Shown here: piece by piece, positions 24,501-37,300 of the stretch
Layout of the letters: each line of letters opens with the position of its first letter
Position numbering within the stretch: position 1 is the first letter of the stretch
Assembly (NCBI RefSeq): GCF_023053635.1
Contig: NC_086188.1
Span: 3,117,001-3,181,000, forward strand
Direction: 5' to 3'
Length of the DNA stretch: 64,000 nt
From: Elgaria multicarinata webbii
Taxonomy: Eukaryota > Chordata > Lepidosauria > Squamata > Anguidae
Program-made: the position numbers and the translations under genes
Notes under the pieces: model-generated
Told to the model about the DNA's origin: nothing
Databases searched by the model: none
The model's input: the letters and a program-made list of their open reading frames with translations, nothing else

Positions 24501-27086
24501 CACAAAAATATAACAGTGATCTCTCTATATAAAACGCTTAGGTATGTTTCCGTACAGGCTTCAGCTGATACAGGTTGCTAAGCAACAGTAACAACATGTA
24601 ATGTCAGCTGATACAGGTTGCTAAGCCATCGCCTGACTCCTCCGGGCTTTCCAAGGTAATACAACCCCAGGGAGGGGTCCGGAGCATGAGCGAGGCACGT
24701 CCGGGGCCCTTGGTGGCCGGCCGCTCGCCTGCTGCGAGCTCAGGCCCTGGCCTAATCTCATGCGAGCTGGGCGGGCGGCCCAAGGCTGATATGCTACAAC
24801 GGCGTATGTTACGCCAGGTACAGCTAGTAATAATAAATAAGAATACGTCAGTGTAAGGGTTATTACTTGAGATCTCCCGGAGCGGTTTTGCTCATTTTTG
24901 TTTTAAACTGAAGCTCGAGCGTCATAGATGTGCAGAAAATTTTGAAATTTCAAAGCTCGAGCTTTCACAAACATTTTCTCCGGAAAAACAGGCAGGGCAG
25001 CCCCTTCACCAGCGGGATGATGAACAGCCCTGCTCAGCCAATCAGTGCAGCACTATGCATGAGCCCCGTTTGCATTGTTCATGAGGGGACGGAGAGTAAA
25101 AAAACAAAAAGTGAGACAGGAGCAGGGCTATTACCACCCAGGGTGACATGTGCTTTTACACTAGTAACAATCACCATCATCTTTTATCTTTCGTTATCTC
25201 AAGCCTCAGGTAGACAAAGGGCCTTTCCCGTAATTTGTTACTGGATGCTTTTAGCCGGAGATGCCAGGAACTGACTCTTTTCTCTGCTCCCAACTCAGTA
25301 TTCCCAACTCTGCCGGGCTGTCCTCTCGCAAAAAAAATCAAGATCTCCCTTACCTTTATGTTCCCAACTAGATCGGCTTTGACCGGAGCGTACACAAGTG
25401 GGTTGCCCAAGCAATCTAGGAGGAAGAGGAGGGATTGCGGGTTACTTACCAGCACCAAGAGCTAGGCTTTGCCCTCCTGCTTCAAAGCAGGCCGGGAAGA
25501 ACCGGACTGCGTCCATATCAAAGTCACCCCAGGGCTGCCTGCCTGCACATGTTCAGCTGGGGGACGCATATGACACCCCTCTTCCGCCCCTGAAGGGGGT
25601 CAAGCAGAAGAGGCCAAACACTTGGTCTCTGATGCCCGCCCCCCCAAAGGACTAGATCTAATTCTATTTATTTACGATCGTACTTTTACACCGCTTAATC
25701 TGCTACAATCCCTAAGCGTTTCACAACAAAATGCAACAGGGAAAGATGAAAACAAGCTAAAAAAAATACGTAACGGGAAAGATTTGTTGTTTATTCGTTC
25801 AGTTGCTTCCGACTCTTCGTGACTTCATGGACCAGCCCACGCCAGAGCTTTCTGTCGGCTGTCGCCACCCCCAGCTCCCCCAAGGTCAAGTCTGTCACCT
25901 CCAGAATATCATCCCTCCCTCTTGCCCTTGGTCGGCCCCTCTTCCTTTTGCCTTCCACTTTCCCTAGCATCAGCCTCTTCTCCACAAACAGTAAAGCAGA
26001 GCAGCCTCAGAGCCCCTTCCTGGGTCAGGGAAAAGCCGCGCGATCAAGAGGCGTTTTCCAGAGGCGCTTAAAACTGGCCACCATTTCCACCTCTCAGATT
26101 CCACAGGGGAGAGCATGCCCAGGAGTCAGCTTCGAGTCCAGAAGAGTAGCTTTCGGCTGAACATTAGAATCATAGAATAGTAGAGTTGGAAGGAGCCTAC
26201 AAGGCCATCAAGTCCAACCCCCTGCTCAATGCAGGAATCCACCTTAAAGCATTCCTGACAGATATCTGTCCAGCTGCCTCTTGAAGGCCTCTAGTGTGGG
26301 AGAGCTCACAACCTCCCTACGTAACTGATTCCAATGTCGTACTGCTCTAACAGTCAGGAAGTTTTTCCTGCTGTCCAGCTGGAATCTGACTTCCTGTAAC
26401 TTGAGCCCGTTATTCCATGTTCTGCACTCTGGGATGATCGAGAAGAGACCCTGGCCCTCCTCTGTGTGACAACCTTTTAAGTCTTTGAAGAGTGCTCTCA
26501 TGTCTCCCCTCAATCTTCTCTTCTCCAGGCTAAACCTGCCCAGTTCTTTCAGTCTCCTCATTAGGCTTTGTTTCCAGACCCCTGATCATCCTGGTTGCCC
26601 TCCTCTGAACATTAGGACAGAACCAATGACCCAGAGGGTTGGTGATGGATTCTCCTGGGTGAAGGCTTCCCAGGACAGGCTGGGCAGCCATTTCCTGGGG
26701 CTGATATTTGTTTGTTTATTTATTTATTACATTTTTATACTATCCAATAGCCGAGGTTCTCTGGGCAGTTCACAATTGCTTGTCCCCTCTGTACTGTCTG
26801 GGGCATGAGATAAGGCATCCTTCCCTATCTGGCCCTTCCAGATGCACTGGACTACAATCCCCATCATTCCCAACCAGCACGGTCCTGTGGCAGGAAGATC
26901 CCACTGGGTGACGTTGGGCAAATCAGATTCCCTCACCCTATCATTCACGACAGGGATGTTCTGAGGATAGTGTGATAGGAAACACCCCATGTTGACCTAA
27001 CTTAATCCTACTCATGGAAGAAGGGTAAGTTACAAATGTTATAAAGTTACAAACACAGGACAATAAGATCAGGAAGATAAAATTTA

Positions 27087-27152
<66 letters not shown>

Positions 27153-30100
27153 ACATACACAACACACACGCTTAACTCCGCTCATGAAATGTCAACCTGA
27201 ACAGGAAAGGCTTTTGAGTCGCTCATGTCGACAAATTCCCAGTTGCAAGGAATTCTACAGTCTCCGTCCACTCCATGACTTCTTTACAGCTCAACGGCAC
27301 ACTGGGCTTGTTCGGACAACACGCTAAGCCACGGTTAAGCCGCTAGCCCTTTTGCAGTATGTTGAAACCATGGGTAGATAGCCACCATGGTTAGGAATGG
27401 TTCACATGACACGCTAAGCCATAACGTTTAGCTCAAAATGCTTCATGTGTCGTCTTGAGCAAGATCCTCGTGGAAAACGTTGCACTGAATGCTGAGCGAA
27501 CGACTTATAAACATAGCCACAGGACGCCACTTGGCTCTCAAAGCAGGCTTTGTACAGTTGATCGGACTATAGTTTGGGGGTGGGGGCAAGAAAGCTTTTA
27601 CAATACATTTCCTGACATAATAGCCGATATTGTGAATGCTGGAACAGAACAAGCGTATCTTTTGTCTGCCGTGAACGTTCACTGGCGTGATAGAATCAGT
27701 CAAGAGAGGGACGTCTCTCGATGCAACGCAAGGACGGAAAACCTGCACGATCTCAAGAAGAGATCCTGGCCCTCCTCTGTGTGACAACCTTTCAAGTATT
27801 TGAAAGAGTGCTATCCTGTCTCCCCTCAATCTTCTCTTCTCCAGGCTAAACATGCCCAGTTCTTTCAGTCTCTCTTCATAGGGCTTTGTTTCCAGACCCC
27901 TGATCATCCTGGTTGCCCTCTTCTGAACACGCTCCAGCTTGTCTGCATCCTTCTTGAATTGTGGAGCCCAAAACTGGACGCAATACTCTAGATGAGGCCT
28001 AACCAGGGCCGAATAGAGAGGAACTAGGACCTCACGTGATTTGGAAGCGATACTTCTATTAATGCAGCCAAACTTCTGAGATTCTAGCAAAATGGTGTGT
28101 ATGATGTATGTGTAAATTGCACAAGCTTGAAGCCTGCTGGACTTTGCTCTGTAACACATGAAAATGGGGTGCTCCGTCCACACCCTACATGCAAGAACAG
28201 ACCAGCAAACTGGGCAAAGCCTGGTGGACAATTGGGTTTGGGGCGGCTTAGCAAACTGCCCCAACCAACCATGCCAGAGCACCTTCCGGTGGAGAGAAAG
28301 GCCTCAAACCTCCGTCCTGTCTTTGCCGTGGAGTCACAGCACCTGAGTCTCAGTCCCTGCACCTGTAAAATGGGAACATCGTAAGAGCACGCTTTACAAG
28401 AAGCCGCCTGAGACCGAGTCAGACCCTTTGGTCCATCGGGCCCAGTACTGTCGACACGGACTGGCAGCAGAAGCTCTCCGGGGTTTCAGGCAGGAGCTTT
28501 CCCAGCCCTACCGAGGATCGAACTTGTGACCTTGTGTGTGTAAAGCAGTGGCTCTACGGCTGAGCCACAGGCCCTCAATCTCTCCTCTTTGCCAGCCAGG
28601 AATCCCAAGAAGGCCTGGATGGGGAGACACGCCTTGTAACTTCCTAGCACCCCCCCCCCCCTGCCTCCGGGCCTATTGCTCTTTGATGCCGTCCCAGGCA
28701 AACCAAACTTTCCTGTTTTTCCTGTTGAAGCCAGTTTACCGTAAGTCCCCACAAAGACACCCAATCCCTGTCTCTAGATTGGCTTACTGGCTACCTCACC
28801 GTCCCCAGCATGCACTGGGGCTACCCAAAAGTTAAGCAACAAGCACACTGGCTGGGCCTAGCCTTCGCACACACACACACAGCAGAATGAGGTGGTAGAG
28901 TCCCGAGGTGCTCGCGCAGACTGTACCACTTCAGGCGGAAAGTGGAGGGGGAAGGGCGCTGTTTCTGGATTCTCCTCCACAGAATTCCAAAATCCGTGTT
29001 GCTGCAATACCTTTACTACATCCTGGGATATCTTATTGTTGATTGTAGATAGATACATAGTTTTTATATTGTGTTACAACATTGTGTTTTTAAGGCTTTT
29101 CATCTTCGTAACCCTAACCCAGAAAGCATTGACTATATAGAACTGTTATACATTTAATGTAATTAGACCAAGCAAAGATCACCCAAAAACTGTGCAAGCT
29201 TTTGAGATCCCCAGATCTCTTCTTCAGGCAAGATGTTTAAAAGGCAGGTGGCAGGGTGACGGGGAACAGTGACTAGATGAGGAAGTCACATTGTCTGCAA
29301 ATTCACACTAGTTATTCTTTTCATTGGCCCCATCAAGGTATATCAGCAACATGGATTTTAGAATTTTTCTTATGGTCAACACAGCTAGCTTTGCTTTTTT
29401 GTGAGATTTAGAGGTCTGCATATACGGAACTCCCTGCAAGAAAACAAATCTGACGTCAGAGAAAGGCCTTTCTGTCTCACCCAGTCCCCTGCTGTGCTAG
29501 TTCTCCAATTGCAATTAAAAAAAAATGTATGGGAGCGTTCAAAAATGTGATTCTTCCTGCCCAATGTCTGAAATGATTATTCTTTTATTATTTAACACAT
29601 TTCTACCTGTGCTCAGCTTACAGAAGATCAGTAACAAACAAGACACCTCTCTGCCCCCAGGCTAACAATCTAAAAGACACAGCACAAAAGGAGAAGGGGA
29701 GGAGGAGGGAAGAGGAATAAAGTAGACTCAGCCACCAATTCTTAAAGTTGAGTTCCGGTTGCTTGAAAGAAACAGTTGAGGGAGAGGTGGATGGAGCTGG
29801 TGTCTCCTCAGAGGCAAAGGAGAGGTCGTACACTCCCATCTGCCAATGACGCAGGTCCTTGGACCGCTTGAGAACTCATCCGCCTCATCCTCTTCTGTTC
29901 CTAGTGCATGGATAGAAGAGGTCTCCGCCTACTTCCAGTGAGCAAGGCAGGTTTTACATTTGGTGTGTATGCATCAGCCGCACCCACACTGGGACAACCG
30001 GGCACCAAGAAATGCCATGCCGCACTTCATGGGAGCGAGAGCGAGCCAAAACCAGCCAGTGTGTTGTCTCTCTGTCTCTCTCATGCAGCTCGTTTTTCTG

Positions 30101-31299
30101 TGCGCTTGGGGAAAGGACACCCCACCAGTCACGTTCAAAGGTCACCCATCTCCGGCAACACTGCACATTCTGCCATGGAAAAGCTAACAAGCAGCCCAGC
30201 TTTGGGACCAACGGTGGCAGGGATCCGGGGGACCGGATGAGAGAGCGGCAGAGGCAAAGAAACGCGGCACGCCGGTCGGGCCCCACTGAACTCCAGGAGG
30301 GTCTCCTCGGAGTAGACGTGCCGGGGACTGTGCTGCAACGGAGTTTAACTCGCCAATTTTTTGTGTGTGCCCCTTCCTAGAGTTAGAAGACCTAAAGACG
30401 GTCGTGCACGCACTGGTAACTTCGAGGCTCGACTTCTGCAATGCACTCTACATAGGGCTACCTTTGTGCCTAGTCTGGCAACTTCAACTAGTTCATAATA
30501 TGGCTGGTCACTGGTACACCTAGGCGTGACCATATCACACCAGTTTGAAAATCTCTTCACTGGCTGCCAATTAGTTTCCAAGTGAAGTATAAAGTGTTGG
30601 TTATCACCTCGTGTCGCGCAGAGTGGTAAAGCAGCAGTTTCTGCAGCCGAAACTCTCCCCACGGCCTGAGTTCGATCCCAGCGGAAGCTGGTTTCAGGCA
30701 GCCGGCTTGGGTCAACTCAGCCTTCCATCCTCCCGAGGTCGGTAAAATGAGTACCCAGTTAGCTGGGGGAAAGGGAATAATGGCCGGGGAAGGCAACGGC
30801 GAACCACCCCGCTATAAGGCCTGCCAAGAAAACGTCAGCGAAAGCTGGCGTCCCTCCAAGAGTCAGTAATGACTCAGTGCTTGCACGAGAGGTTCCTTTC
30901 CTTTCCTTTCCTATCACCTTTAAAGCCCTACCTGGTTTGGGTCCAGGCTACCTGTGGGATCGCCTTCTCCTGTACAATCCGCCCCGCACACTCAGGTCCT
31001 CTGGGAAGAATCTACTCCAGCCAACAAAAACAAGGCTGACATTACCCAGAGGACCTTCTCTTCTGCTGCTCCCAGACTGTGGAACGGCCTGCGGGAGAAG
31101 ACTCGTCAGCTTGACAGACTTTTAGCATTCAAGAAAGCTATCAAGACTGATCTCTTCCGGCAGGCCTACCCAGTGGAATTTTAGGATGCTTTTAGGATGT
31201 TTTTAACAGTGTATGCTATGTTTTTAATCAGTATTTTGTGTATTTTATGCTTGTTGTTCCCAGTCTTGATCCAATCAGAGAGGCGGGTAAGAAATAAAA

Positions 31300-31349
<50 letters not shown>

Positions 31350-34300
31350 GGCTCTTGGACACCCTCCATGGGATCCCTCCCTCAGCAAGTCCGTCTTCTC
31401 TCTGCTCTTCCTCTTCCTCTACTTTCTCAGTATCGCTCCCTCTTGTGTGTGTGATGGCCAGAGAGCAATGAACAAGTCGGTGAAGGCATCTACTAGCCCT
31501 TCTCACCACCAGCCTGGCCCAGGCCAGGAGGAACAACTCCAGGGAGCTCTTGGCAGTGGGCCCACCCTGGGCATTGAGCCCTCAGCAGGCGCCCAGGCAC
31601 GCCGACCCTTGACGCCTCCAACCTACGTACCACAAAAGGTCATAATGAAATCATTTCCAGAGGGGTCGTCCTTCTGCTAGTCTGTGGTAGCAAAATCAAG
31701 AGTCTTGCAGCACCTTGAAGGCGAACAATATAATTCAAAGGATAAATGAAGCTAATATGAACTGGCTTCCTTTAACCAGGTCTTGGTGCAGCTCTGTGAG
31801 CTGCTTTGAGAGTTTTGTGTCAGAATCCCTGAACCGTCGTAACTCCGATATCGATTCGGGCTTGCAAATTAAAGTTGTCCCAGTGTAGAGATGAAGAGGC
31901 ACCGGGGAGCACAGCACTCCATGTATGTATGTATGTATGTATGTATGTATGTTATACACACACACACACACACTGGGTTGGAGGGGTGGGGGTTGGACTG
32001 TAAACGATGAAGTTAGAAGGAACTGAAATGCAGAAAGTTCCATGAAATGTACAATCCCAAAACCATAACTGCCATTTTAAAAAGAGGAAGTTCATTTGAT
32101 TGTTTCACAATAATGCAACTTATTTGTTTCTGTCGTTACAGTAAGCGGGAAATCGGCTGATGGTTAAAATAACTTTCTCATTCTTCTCGTAAACAATGCT
32201 TTTTTAAAAAATAATAATAATAATAATAATCCTGCATCATCATTCAGCCAGTCAACGGACCAAAACTTTGTTAACTGGTTAAAAGTCCAAACGAAGGCAA
32301 AGATATGGATAGTTAGATGCCTGGTCGGGGTGTTCCTCTCCCAGCCCAATATCGTCTACCCTGACTGGCAGCATGTCTCCAGGGTCTGAGGCCGTTCCCT
32401 GCTCCCCAATCTTTTGTGTTGGAGATGATGCTGGGGGTTGAACCCGGGACCTTTTCAGCATGCAAAGCCACGGCTCTACCATTGAGCTCTGGTCCCGCCT
32501 TGGATAGCCTTCACACGTCCAACGGAGCCAACTAGGGTGACGGGGATCCGGTGATGGGCCCCCAGAAGGGCAGCCCGCCCGATGCCATCCCAACAAGTGT
32601 GCCATGTACAGAGCCACCAGCTGCCGCAATGCCCTCCTAAGCAAATTTTCTTCAAAGTAATTCCCTTGCCTGGAGGATCCCAGTCCAAGTAGGTGGGCAT
32701 CAGTTAAAAACCTAAGAATCATAGAATAACAGAGTTGGAAGGGGCCTCTAAGGCCATCGAGTCCAACCCCCTGCTCAATGCAGGAGTCCACCTTAAAGCA
32801 TCCCTGACAGATGCTTGCCCAGCTGCCTCTTGAAGGTCTCTAGTGCGGGAGAGCCCACAACCTCCCTAGGTAAATGATTCCATTGTCGTACTGCTCTAAC
32901 AGTCAGGAAGTTTTTCCTGATATCCAGCTGGAATCTGGCTTCCTTTAACTTGAGCCCGTTATTCCGTGTCCTGCACTCTGGGAGGATCGAGAAGAGATCC
33001 TGGCCCTCCTCTGTGTGACAACCTTTCAAGTATTTGAAGAGTGCTCTCATGTCTCCCCTGAATCTTCTCTTCTCCAGGCTAAACATGCCCAGTTCTTTCA
33101 GTCTCTCTTCATAGGGCTTTGTTTCCAGACCCCCTGATCATCCTGGTTGCCCTCCTCTGAACACGCTCCAGCTTGTCTGCGTCCTTCTTGAATTGTGGAG
33201 CCCAGAACTGGACGCAATACTCTAGATGAGGCCTAACCAAGGCCGAATAGAGAGGAACCAGTACCTCACGCGATTTGGAAGCTATGCTTCTATTAACGCA
33301 GCCCAAAATAGCATTTGCCTTTCTTGCAGCCATATCGCACTGTTGGCTCATATTCAGCTTGTGATCTACAACAATTCCAAGATCCTTCTCGTTTGTAGTA
33401 TTGCTGAGCCAAGTATCCCCCATCTTGTAACCGTGCATTTGGAAGAGCTGTGCTGCATCAGACCGAGGTCCATTTAGTCCACACTGGCTCAACAGTAAGA
33501 CACAAGTGCAACAGCACCCTCCCGCCCATGTTCCCCAGCAACTGGTGTACACAGGCTTACGGCCTCAGATACTGGAGGTGGCATAGAACTATCAGAATAG
33601 TAGCCATGGATGGCCTTCTCCTCCAGGAGTTTCTTGGGTGCTGCTTGGGAAGAACGAGCCATCTACCAGGGTCTCTGTACCAAAGTGGCATCCCTCGCCA
33701 TTGCCAAATCCCATCGGCAGAAACCCCCCCCCCCCATTGGCAAACGCCTCGGAGAAACGGGTTTGAACCTGAACGGTGCGCTTTCCGGCTGCTGCGTCTA
33801 GCCGGTTCAACCACATCCCGGACGGATTTCACCTGCTGCTAATTAAATCATCCAAGCGATGAAATTCAATCCCTTGCCCCGGGTGGCAAAAGGAGTCACC
33901 GAGGAGGAGGACAGACCGAGCCAATGGGAAATGCTTGGCATTAGGCATTGCCTAATGATCCAACTTTTCCCACCGTTTGGGGTGGGTGAGACAAGCCCAG
34001 CGAGCAGCCTGCTGGAATTTCTAGCGCCATGGCTAGACCCGATGGCGCTAGAAATTCCAGCAGGAAATGAACAGAGAGCCGGGTCAGCTGTTTCTGGGAT
34101 ACTCAAGGTTTCCCAGTCAGGGGTTTCAGTATTATTATTATTATTATTATTATTTATTTATATAGCACCATCAATGTACATGGTGCTGTACAGATTACAC
34201 AGTAAATAGCAAGACCCTGCCGCATAGGCTTACAATCTAATAAAGTTGTAGTAAACAATAAGGAGGGAAAGAGAATGCAAATAGGCACAGGGAAGTGTAA

Positions 34301-37300
34301 ACAGGCACCGGGAAGGGTGAGGCTAACAGTATAGAGTCAGAACAAACTCAAGATCTGTGCTAGATCCGTTGCCTTTCAGTTGAAAGCGGCCTTGGCTTTT
34401 TGCTTGTTATAGCTGTACATTAATTTATATACGCCAACCTTCCCCAAACTCGTGGCTTTTGGGTGCGTTGGACTCCCAGGGAACACATCTGGAAGCCACA
34501 GCTGGAGGGCTGAATATTCTTACGCACACATTTTAGCAGGTTGGATGGTTTTCACGTGAACCACTTGAAGTTTCTGAAAAAGCCACGTATATTTTTTGAA
34601 ACAGGGATTCTGGGACAGCTTTGCATGCTACCAACAGCTCTCTCCCACCCACCCCATTCATTATAGACCACTAGATCAGCCTTCCTCAACCTGGGGCGCT
34701 CCAGATGTGTTGGACTACAACTCCCAGAATGCCCCAGCCAGCTCGGCTGGCTGGGGCATTCTGGGAGGTGCAGTCCAACACATCTGGAGCGCCCCAGGTT
34801 GAGGAAGGCTGCACTAGATCCATAAATCACACCGCTTCAGATTAAACCCCGTTAACGTTTCCCCACTGTACAAACAGGGCTGTCACCAGGAGAAACCCAT
34901 TCAAAGTCACAGAGAACCAGCTACACGTTTCAAAAAAAGCGGCTTGTTACAAGATAAAATAGCAATGGATTGATGCAAACAAATTAAGTCTCCACCCACC
35001 AAGCCCTTGGGGAAACGTTGCAAGTTTTGACAAAGCTGCAAAGAGGAGAAAACTTCACCATGGTTGGGCAGATGGAAAACAAAGATAAATCCCTGTTATG
35101 GTGGAGCGTTTATGGATTCCTCTTAAAGGTTGGCTTGCCCAAAATCTTTGGGCCATTAGGAAAGAACAGATCCTCTTCCACACCCGAGAATTAAGCAGTC
35201 CAAGGCAGGGTTCTGCTCTAAGGCATCGACTTTTTGCAATCTGTTGCTTCCTTGCTACTTGGCTTAGAGGCAACAGCCTTGCAAATTAGCTCAAAAGAGT
35301 TACTAGCCTGGAAAAAATATATTTTAACGAATCCGCAAAGGAGTTAGCAGCCCGGCCATGGAGGAGATGAAGCCCTCTCCTCCACAGCCAACATGGAAAT
35401 ACAAGATACTAACTTGTTAGTGAAACAAACGAACAGAAAACCTTCTACCAAGATGCTGGCTAGGATTATGGGACTTGCAGTCCAATGGCCATAGATGGAC
35501 ACTATTCAAAGGAAGCTCTTTCTTTCAACCATCTCCTGAAAGGGATGAGCCAGGCCAAATCCTAGATGAGCTGTAATTACTCAGTGGACCTGCAACTACA
35601 CTCTGCACATGTTCAGAGAAGCTTGATTATTACCCTATTTTTTTCGATTCTAAGACACACTTTTCCCCCCATATAAACATCTCTAAAAATGGGGTGCATC
35701 TTAGAATTGCGGGTGCGTCTTTTTTTCTGTTGGTGGTACTGAAATTAGTGTGCGTCTTACAATCTATGGTGTCTTATAATCGAAGAAATGCGGTACTTAG
35801 GCCTGACATTACAAACGGATTCCGAGAGTGAGTTCTGCTCAGGTCAAGCCCTTGCTTTGGCTCGCGAGAGCTTCAGTTTTAAGGGAGTTAATTAAAATGA
35901 ATTAATTTAAAGACGCAGGGCTCAGCTTCAGAGATACGTGGAGACCGGTACAGTGAGACGACAGGGCCTAAACCTCATCAGCCAGAGGTGCCCAGGAGAG
36001 CAAAGAGCTTCTGTTACATCCATTATGAACGCAGCCTCCTCCTTTGACAATCCGGCGATCTCGTTTCTTACACGGCGCGTTTTGATCGCCTGTCGGAAGA
36101 AATGCAGCTGGGCGACACAAAGGCTCCGCTCCACCGTTGGCAAACATTTGCTTACATTCTCAGTTTACCCAACGATCCTGCCATGGAGGTTTCCTTGAGG
36201 CAAATGCTCATCAAAGGCCAGGACTGCAGCCACCTTCTCCTGAAGGGAACGATCCTGAAGGTCAGCAGAAGACCAGGCAGCTTTGCCACACCGTACATGG
36301 AATCGCAGGAGGCAGGCAAAAGAGGTCAAGGCGAGAGGTTATACTCTCCGTGTCCTGATGACAATCGTGGGCCATGCTTCCTGGAAAGGACGGAAATTGC
36401 TGACCAACACACCTAGAAGGCACTGTGCTGGGTTAAATCGTTGGGCGCAGAATACGTGCAGCATGTTCAGGACACCTTCTCCATAATTTTGAGGAACATG
36501 GCCTTCATACACACACACACACACACAACCCCACATGCATGCACACACCTGGGAGAGTAAGGGCTCATCTATGCCAATTAGTAGCATGGCGTGTTTAGCC
36601 TGGAGAAGAGAAGATTGAGGGGAGACCTGATATCACTCTTCAAAGACTTAAAAGGTTGTCCCACAGAGGAGGGCCAGGATCTCTTCTCGATCCTCCCAGA
36701 GTGCAGGACACGGAATAACGGGCTCAAGTTAAAGGAAGCCAGATTCTGGCTGGACATCAGGAAAAACTTCCTGACTGTTAGAGCAGTACGACAATGGAAC
36801 CAGTTACCTAGGGAGGTTGTGGTCTCTCCCACACCAGAGGCCTTCAAGAGGCAGCTGGACAACCCTCTGTCAGGGATGCTTTAGGGTGGATTCCTGCATT
36901 GAGCAGGGGGTTGGACTCGATGGCCTTGTAGGCCCCTTCCAACTCTGCTGTTCTATGATTCTATGATTCAGTATATTCCACTACGAAAGCGGTATATAAA
37001 AAGCAGGAGCCACACCAATCAGGATATAGTGGTATGAAAGCAGTATATGGTATCTGTCAATGGGCCCTAACAGTTGTCAGTGCACTTCTATACTGCTATA
37101 AAGCAGTCGTATGGCTCCTGCCTTTTACATACCACTTTCATACCACTTTCATAGTGTTATATCCTGCTTGGTGCAGATGTGTCATGGGTCCCAACCATTG
37201 TCAGTGCACTTCTATACCGCTACAAAGCAGTGGTGTGGCTCCTGCCTTTCATATACCACTTTCATACTGCTTTCACAGTGGAATATCCTGCTTGATGTAG

